Shown here piece by piece: positions 28,102 through 36,906 of a DNA stretch of 44,964 nt. Within the stretch, counting starts at the first letter, position 1; each line of letters starts with the position of its first letter. This stretch comes from Labilithrix sp. (GTDB lineage Bacteria > Myxococcota_A > Polyangia > Polyangiales > Polyangiaceae). The notes below the pieces were generated by a model. The model saw only the letters and a program-made list of their open reading frames with translations. It ran no database searches and had not been told where the DNA came from. The position numbers and the translations under genes are program-made. The stretch is from contig JAHBWA010000068.1 of NCBI GenBank assembly GCA_019637195.1, positions 1 to 44,964 on the forward strand. The letters run 5' to 3'.

Positions 28102-28562
28102 GGGTGACCGTACACCGACTCGAGCTCCGCCGACGAGGGGCCACGATCGTTCGTCGATGTCGGCGGTCCTCGGTGTCGACGACGGTGAATGACTGGCGGC
28201 GCCTGCGGGCGATCGCGTCTCTTCGCGTCTCTTCGCGTCTCTTCGCGTCTCTTCGCGTCTCTTCGCGTCTCTTCGCGTCTCTTCGCGTCTCTTCGCGTCT
28301 CTTCGCGTCTCTTCGCGTCTCTTCGCGGGTCGTCGATGCGCCGCGTGGGGCGCGATCTACCCAGCCGAGGCGGTCGGCGCGATCCGCTCCGTGCCACGCT
28401 TCGAGCTTCGATGCGCGATTGCGTGCGACGCTGGCGGCGGCTCATGGGCGGGCGCGGCGAGAGGAGCAAAGCGTGGTCTCCCCCTGCGGTTGGTGGCTCG
28501 TCCTCCAGGCGGTCGCGCCGAGGTCCTCGCGCCCCGGGCGTGCATGCGCTACCCACGACGCC
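28102..28562. other. 461-base divergent gap with decanucleotide array
   Basis: Between divergent lipoprotein genes. It holds the ten-base repeat array (28213-28327) and otherwise G+C-rich sequence with no gene I can support. An open frame runs through the whole gap in frame with the peptidase downstream, but its translation is Arg/Ser repeats with no signal, so I read it as non-coding. Confidence 0.6.
28213..28327. repeat. Decanucleotide tandem array, ten perfect units plus partial ends
   Basis: CTTCGCGTCT is repeated ten times without a single change from 28221 to 28320. It is flanked by a partial unit on each side (TCGCGTCT at 28213 and CTTCGCG at 28321). The period of ten bases is close to one helical turn and is not a multiple of three. 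The array lies in the gap that must hold the promoters of two divergent lipoprotein genes. Confidence 0.97.
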
Positions 28563-30932
28563 GTGCTGTCCAAGGTCGTCGTCGGTAGAGCCAGCTTTGC
28601 GCTCGTGGTGCTCGCCGCGTGCGCGCCTCCCGCGACGAAGCCGATCGCCACGTCGGTGCCTCAGCCAGGTGTCGCGTCCCAGGTCGTCACGTCGACGGCG
28701 CCGCGCACGCCGCCCGTCCCCGCGCCCCTGCGACCCGTGGTGCACGAGTACTTCGGAACGAGCGTCATCGATCCCTACGAGTGGCTCGAGGCGTCGAGCT
28801 CCGCCGAAGTGAAGGCGTTCACCGACGCACAAAATGCCCTCGCTCGCGCCACGCTCGACGCGCTCCCGGAGCGCGCGGCCGTCCGCGCGCGCGTGGCATC
28901 CATTCTTTCGTCGACGTCGCCTGATTGGTTCGGCGTGGAGCTCGCGGGTGGTCGTCTGTTCGCGCTGAAGAGCGCGCCTCCCAGGCAGCAGCCCATCCTC
29001 GTGGACCTCGGGCCCGTGCGCTCCTCGGGCGTGCCCGACCTCTCGCGCGAGCGTGTCATCGTCGATCCCAACGCGCTCGACCCCTCCGGCAATACGACGA
29101 TCGACTTCTTCGTCCCGTCGCCGGACGGACGAACGATCGCCGTTTCGCTCTCCAAGGACGGAACGGAGAGCGGCGACCTCCAGCTCTTCGATGTCGCGAC
29201 CGCCAAAGCGCGCAACGAGACGATCGCGCGGGTGAACGGCGGGACCGCGGGCGGGAGCGTCGCGTGGAACGCGGACGGCAGCGGCTTCTTCTACACCCGG
29301 TACCCGCGGAGCGGCGAGCGGCCGGACGTCGATCTCGACTTTCATCAACAGATCTGGTTCCACAAGGTCGGGACCCCGGAGTCCGCCGACGCCTATTCAC
29401 TCGGCAAGGAGTTCCCGCGCATCGCCGAGACGGAGCTCGCGCGGAGCGACGACGGCAAGCGGATCCTCGCCCACGTCTCGAACGGCGACGGAGGTGAGGT
29501 CGAGCACCATCTCTTCGAGAGCGGTCGGTGGCAGCGCCTGACGCGCTTCAGCGACGAGGTCACCGCCGCGACGTTCGGCCCAGACGGCAAGATCTACGCG
29601 GTCACGCGCAGTGGCGCCCCGCGCGGGCGCGTGATCGCCTTCGCCGCGCCGTTCGGTCGTCCGGAGTCGGCGCGCGACGTCCTGCCGGAAGGCGACGCCG
29701 TCATCGAGGCCCTCCATGTCACCAAGAGCGCGATCTACGCCGTCGAGATCGCCGACGGCCCGTCGCGCGTCCGCCGCTTTCCGCTCGGCGAGAAGCCCCA
29801 GCCGCTCGCTCGCGAACCTCGGACGTCCAAGCCCGCCAAGCCGGCGAAGGGCGGGAAGGTGAAAGGCGCGACGAAGCGCCCTCCGACGCCACCACTGCCA
29901 CCACCTCCGACGATCGCCGTGGGTGAGCGCGGTCACTCTTCCGCGGTCCTGCCGCTGCCGCCCGTTTCGAGCGTCACCGGCGCGATCAAAGTCGGCGACG
30001 ATCTCCTCTTCCGCGTCGAGAGCTTCGTCGAGCCCCCTCGGTGGCTCTTCTACCGCGCAGCGGAGCATCGCCTCGTACCGACACCACTCGCCAAGAAGGC
30101 GGCCTACGGCATGAGCGACGTCGAGGTCGTTCGTGAATCGTGCGCCTCGAAGGACGGAACGAACGTTCCGATGAGCATCCTCCGTCGGCGTGGCGCGAAG
30201 CTCGACGGCTCCCTGCCGGCATACCTCACGGGCTACGGCGGGTTCGGCGTGACGCTCAAGCCGCGAATGCGTGCGGTCTACCGCGTTTGGCTCGAGAGCG
30301 GTGGCGTGGTCGCGGAGGCGAACCTTCGCGGCGGAGGTGAGCGTGGTGAAGCGTGGCATCGAGCGGGCAACCTCGCCAACAAGCAGAACGTCTTCGACGA
30401 CTTCGCTGCATGCGCCCGCGCGCTCGTCGATCTCGGCTACACGAAGCCCGAGCGCCTCGCCGTCTCCGGACGCTCGAACGGCGGGCTTCTCATGGGCGCG
30501 TCGCTCGTCCAGCACCCGGAGATGTTCCGCGCGGTGGCCGCTGCGGTGGGGATCTACGACATGTTGCGCACAGAGCTCAGCCCGAACGGCGCGTTCAACG
30601 TGACCGAGTACGGGTCGGTGACCGACGAGACGCTGTTCCGCGCGCTCCGCGCATACTCACCGTTCCACAACGTGAAGGACGGCGTCGCGTACCCCGCCGT
30701 CCTCTTCACGACCGGCGCGAACGATCCTCGGGTCGATCCGTATCACTCGCGAAAGATGACCGCGCGACTCCAGGCGGCGACGTCGTCCGAGCGGCCGATC
30801 TTGCTCCGCGCGAGCGGCGACACTGGCCATGGGATGGGGACACCGCTCGCGGCGGAGGTCGAGGAGACGACCGACGTACTGGCGTTCTTGCTCCACGAAG
30901 TCGGCGCCAGCGTGCCGCTCGACTCCAACTGA
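28563..30932 (+). CDS. Prolyl oligopeptidase family (S9A) lipoprotein
   Basis: A 789-residue serine peptidase. The GTG start at 28563 begins a lipoprotein signal (VLSKVVVGRASFALVVLAAC, Cys20). The beta-propeller starts with the family's HEYFGTSVIDPYEWLE. The alpha/beta-hydrolase domain has Ser638 in SGRSNGG, Asp721 in GANDPRVDP and His756 in GDTGHGMG, a complete triad, plus the substrate-pocket segment RGGGERGEAWH. It cleaves short peptides after proline, here probably in the envelope. A Lys/Pro-rich insert (about 419-456, with KPAKPAKGGK and PTPPLPPPPT) interrupts the propeller and is unusual. The decanucleotide array lies about 240 bases upstream. Confidence 0.92.
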   Translation: MLSKVVVGRASFALVVLAACAPPATKPIATSVPQPGVASQVVTSTAPRTPPVPAPLRPVVHEYFGTSVIDPYEWLEASSSAEVKAFTDAQNALARATLDALPERAAVRARVASILSSTSPDWFGVELAGGRLFALKSAPPRQQPILVDLGPVRSSGVPDLSRERVIVDPNALDPSGNTTIDFFVPSPDGRTIAVSLSKDGTESGDLQLFDVATAKARNETIARVNGGTAGGSVAWNADGSGFFYTRYPRSGERPDVDLDFHQQIWFHKVGTPESADAYSLGKEFPRIAETELARSDDGKRILAHVSNGDGGEVEHHLFESGRWQRLTRFSDEVTAATFGPDGKIYAVTRSGAPRGRVIAFAAPFGRPESARDVLPEGDAVIEALHVTKSAIYAVEIADGPSRVRRFPLGEKPQPLAREPRTSKPAKPAKGGKVKGATKRPPTPPLPPPPTIAVGERGHSSAVLPLPPVSSVTGAIKVGDDLLFRVESFVEPPRWLFYRAAEHRLVPTPLAKKAAYGMSDVEVVRESCASKDGTNVPMSILRRRGAKLDGSLPAYLTGYGGFGVTLKPRMRAVYRVWLESGGVVAEANLRGGGERGEAWHRAGNLANKQNVFDDFAACARALVDLGYTKPERLAVSGRSNGGLLMGASLVQHPEMFRAVAAAVGIYDMLRTELSPNGAFNVTEYGSVTDETLFRALRAYSPFHNVKDGVAYPAVLFTTGANDPRVDPYHSRKMTARLQAATSSERPILLRASGDTGHGMGTPLAAEVEETTDVLAFLLHEVGASVPLDSN

Positions 30933-31195
30933 CCTGTCACGAGCGAGCGCGTCACCGTTCGCTCTATCGGCGTCGCGGGCGTCAGCGTTCGGGGTCACGC
31001 GGGCGTCGCAGCGTCGGCGTATCCCGCGAAAGTCGGGCGTTCCGGGCAGTCGGCTCGAGCCGACGACGACGACGAGACGCGCTCGGGGCGTCGCCGTGGT
31101 GAGCGCCGCCTCGTGCGTCCCGCCTCCACGTGCTAAAGAGGCGAACGCCGCGCGGCCGCTGGCACGCTACGCGCCGAAGGAGCCACGGTTTGCCC

Positions 31196-32656
31196 ATGAT
31201 CCGCACCCTCCGCGTCCTTACAGCACTCGGGATCGGCGCGGCGGTGGCGTGTGGCGACGCCGGTGGCGCCAGCGAGCCTGCGCCGGACACCGGGGAGATC
31301 GACGTCGCGCCCCAGGCCTTCGGCGAGCTCCTGTCGGTCGACCAGATCGCCGTCTACCAGGGCGTCAAGGTCTCGCTGGTCCACGGCGCCGAGCGCGTCG
31401 AGCCGAACGCGCCGGTGATCCCGGATCGACCTGCGCTGATCCGGATGCACACGCGAATCCCGCTCGGCTCGAAGGTGCCGAAGCTCACGGCCGAGCTGCG
31501 CGTCCGCGCGCCCGGGCAGCCCGACCTCGTGCTCGTGAGCGGGCCGCGCAACATCGTGCGGTTCGACGAGGGGGAGCTCTCGTCGTCGTTCTATTGGGAG
31601 CTCACAGCCGACCAGGTGCGGGAGGGCGCGCGGCTCTCCGTGGAGATCTACGATCCGAGCGGAGTCGACGCGAGCGTCATCCACTATCCCGCGGACGGAG
31701 AGCTGCCCATGAACGTCGGCGCTCTGGCTCCGACGCTCAAGGTCCGCTTCGTCCCGATCGAGTACCAGGCCGACGGCTCCAACCGCGTGCCGGTGATGGA
31801 CAAGCGGACGATCGACGCCTACCGCGACTCGCTCTACAAGATGTACCCGGTCTCCAAGGTGGACATCACGGTCCGCGACGTCGTGGCGTGGCCGTTCGAG
31901 GTGCGCGGAAGCGGCGAGGGGTGGAACCAGCTCCTCGACGCCGTCATCCGCACGCGCGAAAACGACGAGGCCGCGGACGACGTCTACTACGTCGGGGTCT
32001 TCACTCCGGCCGAGACGCAACGGGAGTACTGTCAGGCCGGCTGCATCCTCGGCGTCGCGCCGGCGCAGACGCTCGGCGACAGCGTGTCGCTCCGCACCGC
32101 GATGATCGTCGGCTATCACTCGGAGCGATCGCACGGCACGCTCGCCCAGGAGCTCGCGCACGCGATGGGCCGGATGCACGCGCCCTGCGGCAACCCCGTG
32201 GGGATCGACCGGAGCTTCCCGTACTCCGACGGCAGCATCGGTACGTGGGGCTGGGACGTGCTGGAGCGCCGGTTCATCGATCCCGAGGGCGTCCACGACT
32301 TCATGAGCTATTGCAACCCGGTCTGGGTCTCGGACTACACCTTCGCCGCCATCTACGATCGGATGGTGGAGGTCGAGCGGGACAAGCGTCCCGAGGTCGG
32401 TGCGCCCGACCGCGAGCCGATGAAGACCTACCACGTGGAGAAGGACGGCTCCCTCTGGGAAGGGCCGGCGATTCGCGGCGGCGCGCGCTCGTCGGACGAG
32501 CTCGTGCTGGAAGACGGCTTCCACGAGGCGATCGGCGCGATCCGCGGGTCTTACCATCCGATCTCGAACGTCGGCGGCGGCATCCTGGTCACGCCCACGG
32601 AGATCCCCGCGGGGACCCTCCGGCGTGCGCGGTTCGCACGGCCCGTCGGTCGGTAG
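31196..32656 (+). CDS. M66/metzincin-like secreted protein with altered zinc motif
   Basis: A 486-residue lipoprotein: MIRTLRVLTALGIGAAVAC gives a lipobox ending at Cys19. The first half is beta-rich. The peptidase part has Q318-E-L-A-H322-A-M-G-R-M-H328, that is HExxHxxGxxH with the first zinc His changed to Gln, followed by HDFMSYCNPVWVSDYT, whose Met fits the metzincin Met-turn. HAPCGNP and MSYC probably pair through a disulfide. In metzincins all three His bind zinc, so activity is doubtful; a CAC to CAG change would suffice. ATG at 31196 is chosen because the signal begins there. Relatives I recall from myxobacteria keep the intact HELGH. The 3' end is repeated downstream. Confidence 0.8.
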   Translation: MIRTLRVLTALGIGAAVACGDAGGASEPAPDTGEIDVAPQAFGELLSVDQIAVYQGVKVSLVHGAERVEPNAPVIPDRPALIRMHTRIPLGSKVPKLTAELRVRAPGQPDLVLVSGPRNIVRFDEGELSSSFYWELTADQVREGARLSVEIYDPSGVDASVIHYPADGELPMNVGALAPTLKVRFVPIEYQADGSNRVPVMDKRTIDAYRDSLYKMYPVSKVDITVRDVVAWPFEVRGSGEGWNQLLDAVIRTRENDEAADDVYYVGVFTPAETQREYCQAGCILGVAPAQTLGDSVSLRTAMIVGYHSERSHGTLAQELAHAMGRMHAPCGNPVGIDRSFPYSDGSIGTWGWDVLERRFIDPEGVHDFMSYCNPVWVSDYTFAAIYDRMVEVERDKRPEVGAPDREPMKTYHVEKDGSLWEGPAIRGGARSSDELVLEDGFHEAIGAIRGSYHPISNVGGGILVTPTEIPAGTLRRARFARPVGR

Positions 32657-32712
32657 GGGGCACGCGGCCCGTCGGTAGGTAGGGGGCATGCGGTCCGTCG
32701 GTCGGTAGGCGG
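32637..32712. repeat. Repeated 3' end of the M66-like gene, stop codon included
   Basis: Three units of 24 to 26 bases built on CGGCCCGTCGGTCGGTAG run at 32637-32660, 32661-32686 and 32687-32712. The first contains the last codons and the TAG stop of the M66-like gene. The other two are non-coding near-copies that keep the terminal GGTAG. Confidence 0.88.
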
Positions 32713-32748
32713 CGCGCGCCCTGCCGTCTGTGCGACAATCGCGAAAGT

Positions 32749-34488
32749 ATGGACCGCCTCGAGAGTCTGCGCGCGCAGTGGCACAGGGCGTCCGAGAAGG
32801 ACAAGCACCACGAGGCCGTGAAAGTGCTCGTCGAGCTCGAGCGGCTGGAGCCGCAGGAGCCGCGGTGGTCGCAGCGCCTCGGCGAATCGCACCGGCGCGT
32901 CGGCAACACGAAGGACGCCGTCGATGCGTTCGCGCGCGCCTATCAACGCTACTTCGAGCGTGGATTCCTCCCGCGGGCGATCGCCATGGCGAAGCTCGTG
33001 AAGACGCTCGACGCGGCGCGCGGCGATCTCCTCGAGGCGTCGCTGCCGAAGGGCGCGCTGCCCCCGCCGCTCCCGCTCGGGCGCCCCGCCGGCGCTGCGG
33101 CGGCGACCGCGATCGTCGGGATCACGCCTCTCGCTCCCGCGAAGGCCGTCGTCAAGCCGCCTCCGCTGCCCGCGGCGGACGGGCCGAAGCCGGCCCGCGG
33201 TGCTGCGCCTCCGCTGCTCGAGGCGGACGGACCGAAGCCGGCCCGCGGTGTTGCGCCTCCGCTGCCCGCGGCGGACGGGCCGAAGCCGGCCCGCGGTGCT
33301 GCGCCTCCGCTGCCCGCGGCGGACGGGCCGAAGCCGGCCCGCGGTGTTGCGCCTCCGTTGCCCGCGGCGGACGGACCGAAGCCGGCCCGCGGTGCGCCGC
33401 TCCCTCCGCCTCCACCGCTCCCGGCCGAGCCGTTGCCGCTCGTGACAGTGAAGCAGCCGAGCGTCGAGCCCCCGCCGCTCCCGCCGCGGGTTCGTCCGGC
33501 GCCGCTCACGCGCGCGGACGACTCGACCGCCGACGAGATCCGCTTCGCCGACGCGCCGGACGCGAGCATCGAGATCCTCCTCGTCGACTTCTCCAGCTCG
33601 GGCTCGGTCGACGTCGACGTCGACGTCGACCCCGAGGACGATGCTCCGCCGACGCGCCCGCTCGGCGAGGGGCCCGCGCGCACGCGCGAAGAGCGCACGC
33701 TCGACGCCCAGCGAGCGATGGCGTCGTTCCGACTCTTCGCGTCGCTCTCGCGCGACGCGCTGGTCGCGCTCTCCAACGCGGCCGAGCTCGTCGAGTTCGT
33801 CCCGGGCGCGATGATCATCGTCCGCGACGAGCGTGCCTTCGCCCTTTACGCGATCGTCTCGGGAGCGGCGCGCGTCATCGTCGCCGGCTCGAGCGGGGAG
33901 ATCCGCTTGAAGGAGGGAGACATCTTCGGCGAGGCGTCGCTCCTCGACGAGGGGCAGCGTCAGGCCGACGTGCGGGCAGAGACCCCGCTCATGACGCTGC
34001 GCGTGGAGAAGCGGGCGCTCGACGCCGTCACGAAGGAGCACCCGGAGATCGAGGACGCGCTCTTCGACCTGCTCGCGCGGCGGCTCATCACGAACCTCAT
34101 GCACACATCGCCGCTCTTCGCGGCCTTCGAGCCGGCGGTTCGGCTCGAGCTCGCCCAGAAGTTCGAAGTGCGGCGGGCTCCCGCGGGCACCGTCATCGCG
34201 GAGCGCGGGCGCCGGAGCGACGGCCTCTACGTGATCCTCGCCGGAAACGTCATGACCGAGCCCGACTCCGGCGCGCCCACGCGGATCGCGCGCGGCACCG
34301 CCTTCGGTCACGCGTCGCTGCTCGGCAGCGGCACCGCCGATGTGACCGTGCGCGCGGCGTCCGAGGCGGTCCTCCTCCGGATGCCGGCCGCAGGGTTCGG
34401 ATCGCTCGCGGCCCTCTATCCGCCCGCGCTCGCCCACCTCGCCGAGACGGCGAACGAACCGCTGCCGATGAGCCGGCGCGAGCCCTGA
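32749..34488 (+). CDS. Tandem cyclic-nucleotide-binding-domain protein with Pro-rich repeats
   Basis: A 579-residue soluble protein. Residues 1-90 are TPR-like helices (AVKVLVELERLEPQEPRW). Residues 138-217 are five near-identical 16-residue repeats of the type PPLPAADGPKPARGxA. After an acidic stretch (DVDVDVDPEDD) come two cyclic-nucleotide-binding domains, about 324-428 (with LKEGDIFGEASLLDEG) and 454-555 (with AFGHASLLGSG). The first keeps the G-E-x-S/A-L phosphate cassette but has no Arg right after it; the second has GHASLL in place of GEASLL, so ligand binding, especially by the second, is uncertain. No output domain such as a helix-turn-helix is seen. It could be a scaffold or regulatory subunit. 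Its neighbour downstream is a CPA1 antiporter with an RCK subunit. Confidence 0.85.
   Translation: MDRLESLRAQWHRASEKDKHHEAVKVLVELERLEPQEPRWSQRLGESHRRVGNTKDAVDAFARAYQRYFERGFLPRAIAMAKLVKTLDAARGDLLEASLPKGALPPPLPLGRPAGAAAATAIVGITPLAPAKAVVKPPPLPAADGPKPARGAAPPLLEADGPKPARGVAPPLPAADGPKPARGAAPPLPAADGPKPARGVAPPLPAADGPKPARGAPLPPPPPLPAEPLPLVTVKQPSVEPPPLPPRVRPAPLTRADDSTADEIRFADAPDASIEILLVDFSSSGSVDVDVDVDPEDDAPPTRPLGEGPARTREERTLDAQRAMASFRLFASLSRDALVALSNAAELVEFVPGAMIIVRDERAFALYAIVSGAARVIVAGSSGEIRLKEGDIFGEASLLDEGQRQADVRAETPLMTLRVEKRALDAVTKEHPEIEDALFDLLARRLITNLMHTSPLFAAFEPAVRLELAQKFEVRRAPAGTVIAERGRRSDGLYVILAGNVMTEPDSGAPTRIARGTAFGHASLLGSGTADVTVRAASEAVLLRMPAAGFGSLAALYPPALAHLAETANEPLPMSRREP
33160..33399. repeat. 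In-frame 48-nt coding repeats (five copies)
   Basis: Five copies of a 48-base unit code the 16-residue Pro-rich repeats of the cyclic-nucleotide-binding protein. The DNA is nearly identical between copies, pointing to recent expansion or homogenisation. As 48 is a multiple of three, copy changes would alter linker length without shifting the frame. Confidence 0.92.
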
Positions 34489-34663
34489 GAGAGATCGGAC
34501 GCGAAGGCGGCGGACGCGAAGGCGGCGGACGAGCTGGGGCCGGCGCGCGCCCTCGAGAGGGCCCGGCGCCGTGCGCGATATTCGTCCACGTCTCACGCGC
34601 TCGTGTCGGGTAAGGTACCCCACGCACGGCGACAGGACCGTGCGTCGTCTCACGGAGGTCCGC

Positions 34664-36223
34664 ATGCGGGAAATGCTCGAGAGCTACGTCCTCGTCTTCG
34701 GCGTCGGCGCTGCCGTCGCCGTCGGGGCGAAGCGCATCGGCGTTCCCTACAACGTAGCGCTCGTCATCATCGGCCTGTTGCTCGTCGTCTCCAACGTCCT
34801 GCCGCACGCCCCGCTCGAGCCGGAGGTCGTCCTCGTCGCGTTCCTGCCGGTCCTCGTCTTCGAGGCCGCTCTCTTCGCCGACGCCGACAGCTTGATGGAG
34901 GCGCGCCGCCCGATCCTCGCGCTCGCTGCTCCCGGGGTCGCGATCTCCCTCGTCGCCACGGCGGGCGTCGCCACCCTGGCGCTCGGCTTGCCGTTCTCCG
35001 CAGCGCTGCTCCTCGGCGCGCTGCTGTCGATCACCGACACCGTCAGTGTCCTTCTCGCGTTTCGTAGCATCCGCGTGCCGCACAGGCTCGCTGCCATCAT
35101 GGAGGGTGAGAGCCTCTTCAACGACGGCACGGCGCTCGTCCTCGTGAGCCTGACGAGCGCGGTCGTCGTCACCGGGCACGTCGACTACGTGGCGACCACG
35201 CGCGCGCTGCTCCTCGCCATCGTCGGCGGCGTCGCGATCGGCGCCATCTTCGGCGCGGTCGGCGCCGCCGCGCTCCGGCGCACGCCGGACCACCTGACCG
35301 GGATCCTCACATCAGGCGTGCTCGTCTTCGCGACGTCCCTCCTCGCGGAGCGCATCCACGCGTCGCCGGTCATCGCCGTCGTCGTCGCGGCGCTCGTCGT
35401 CGGGCGCGCCGCGCGGCACGCGCTCGAGCCGTCGCGCGTGCTCGCGCTCCAGGGGTTCTGGGAGGCCATCGGCTTCAGCATCAACGTCCTCTTGTTCGTC
35501 CTCGTAGGAATGCAGATCGACGCTCGCATGTTCCTCACGGAAGCGGGCTCGATCCTGGCCGCTGTGGTCGCGCTCCACGTAGGCCGCGCGGTCGCGGTCT
35601 ACGGGTGCTTCGCGATCCTGCGGGCGCTCGGCCGTGAGCAGGTCCCGATTCGCTGGCAGCACGTCATGGTCTTTGGCAACATCAAGGGCGCCCTCTCCAT
35701 GGCCGCCGTGCTCGCGCTCCCGGCGGACCTGCCCCACCGCGCGCGCCTCATCACGATCGTCTTCGGGATCACCTTCATCACGCTGATGACGCAAGCGCTC
35801 CCGTTCCGCCGCTTCCTTCGCGCGCTGAACGTGGCCGGGGGCACCGACGACGCCTTCGACGCCGCGCGCGCGCGGCTCATCGCGGCGCGCCGCGGCCAGA
35901 CGGAGCTCGACGCCATGCTCGGGACGGGCCTGCTCTCGCGCGCCGAGCACGCGGAGCGCCGCGCCGCCTTCCAGCGTACGATCATCGAGGCCGAGACCGA
36001 GCTGCGTACGCCCGAGGCCGACGCCGCCGACGACGTCATCATCGACGGCGCCGTCTTGACCGCGCAGAAGGCGTCTCTGCTCGACGCCGCGCGTCGGGGG
36101 CTCGTCGCGAGCGAGACGGCCGAGCGGGAGATCGCGGAGATCGACCGGCGGCTCCTCAAGATATCGGCGGCCCACGCGGAGCCGGCGGCGCACGCACCCT
36201 CGCTCCCACCGGAGGCAACATGA
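34664..36223 (+). CDS. CPA1 (NhaP-type) sodium/proton antiporter
   Basis: A 519-residue membrane protein. GALLSITDTVSVLLAFRS carries Asp125, and EGESLFNDGTALVLV carries the Asn153-Asp154 pair diagnostic of CPA1 exchangers. NIKGALSMAAVLALP near the end of the membrane part is also family-typical. A soluble helical tail of about 120 residues follows. The ATG at 34664 is preceded by GGAGGT. The family moves Na+ or K+ out in exchange for protons and is electroneutral as a rule. The stop overlaps the start of an RCK protein (ATGA), so the two are translated together; the RCK subunit probably gates the exchanger in response to a nucleotide. Upstream 34489-34663 is mostly repeat-like GCGAAGGCGGCGGAC sequence with a possible hairpin around CCCTC-GA-GAGGG. 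Confidence 0.9.
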   Translation: MREMLESYVLVFGVGAAVAVGAKRIGVPYNVALVIIGLLLVVSNVLPHAPLEPEVVLVAFLPVLVFEAALFADADSLMEARRPILALAAPGVAISLVATAGVATLALGLPFSAALLLGALLSITDTVSVLLAFRSIRVPHRLAAIMEGESLFNDGTALVLVSLTSAVVVTGHVDYVATTRALLLAIVGGVAIGAIFGAVGAAALRRTPDHLTGILTSGVLVFATSLLAERIHASPVIAVVVAALVVGRAARHALEPSRVLALQGFWEAIGFSINVLLFVLVGMQIDARMFLTEAGSILAAVVALHVGRAVAVYGCFAILRALGREQVPIRWQHVMVFGNIKGALSMAAVLALPADLPHRARLITIVFGITFITLMTQALPFRRFLRALNVAGGTDDAFDAARARLIAARRGQTELDAMLGTGLLSRAEHAERRAAFQRTIIEAETELRTPEADAADDVIIDGAVLTAQKASLLDAARRGLVASETAEREIAEIDRRLLKISAAHAEPAAHAPSLPPEAT

Positions 36224-36906
36224 AGATGAAGATCGTCATCGCGGGCGCGGGTCGCGGTGGACTCAACCTCGCGGTTCACCTCCAGCGGCTCGGCCACACC
36301 GTCCTCATCCTCGAGCGCGATCCGGTGGTCGCGCAGCACGCGACCGACGCCTACGGCATCGTCGTGCTCGCGGGCGACGCGACGGACGCCGCGACGCTCC
36401 GGCAGGCGCAGCCCGAGCGCGCCGACGCCGTCCTCGCGATGCTCCACCGCGACGCGGACAACCTCGGCGTCAGCCTGCTCGCTCGCTCGCTCGGCGCGAA
36501 GCGCCTCATCGTCCGCATGCGCGATCCGTCGTACCGCACCGTCTACGAGGAGGTCGGGATCCGCCAGATCCTCTCCGAGACGGAGATCCTCGTCGGCGCG
36601 CTGGCGACGGCGATCGAGTTCGAGGCGGTGCGGCACTCGATGGTGCTCGGCTCCGGCGAGGCGATCGCCGTCGAGCTCACCCTCCCCACGCGCGCGTGGA
36701 CCGTCGGAAAGTCGGTGAGCGAGATCGCGGCCCACGAGGGCTTCCCGCGCTCGTGCGTCGTCGCCGGCATGACGAAGGGAGGCGTCGTCCAAGCGCCGCG
36801 CGGCGCGTCGGTGCTGGAGGGCGGGATGGATCTGCTCATCGTCTCCGCGCGCGAGGACCTCCCGGCGGTGGTCGACTTCTTCCTCCGAGAGCGGGAGCCG
36901 CGATGA
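36220..36906 (+). CDS. RCK/TrkA-type regulatory subunit
   Basis: A 228-residue soluble protein. The TrkA-N Rossmann domain begins KIVIAGAGRGGLNLAVHL, with the GxGxxG nucleotide turn at 9-14 and LERDPVVAQHA, where an acidic residue ends the second strand as expected for NAD(H). GDATDAATLRQA and LAMLHRDADNL are further family marks. A TrkA-C domain (about 150-222) with VGKSVSEIAAHEGFPRSCVV follows. Such subunits assemble into rings that gate potassium channels or exchangers. The four-base overlap with the CPA1 gene makes that antiporter the likely partner. No Trk/Ktr membrane subunit is present. Confidence 0.92.
   Translation: MKMKIVIAGAGRGGLNLAVHLQRLGHTVLILERDPVVAQHATDAYGIVVLAGDATDAATLRQAQPERADAVLAMLHRDADNLGVSLLARSLGAKRLIVRMRDPSYRTVYEEVGIRQILSETEILVGALATAIEFEAVRHSMVLGSGEAIAVELTLPTRAWTVGKSVSEIAAHEGFPRSCVVAGMTKGGVVQAPRGASVLEGGMDLLIVSAREDLPAVVDFFLREREPR

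Noticed and set aside
28065..28562. Upstream extension of the prolyl oligopeptidase through the decanucleotide array
   Set aside because: The frame is open, but the lipoprotein signal at 28563 would be buried in the middle of the protein, and the extension is Arg/Ser repeat translation.
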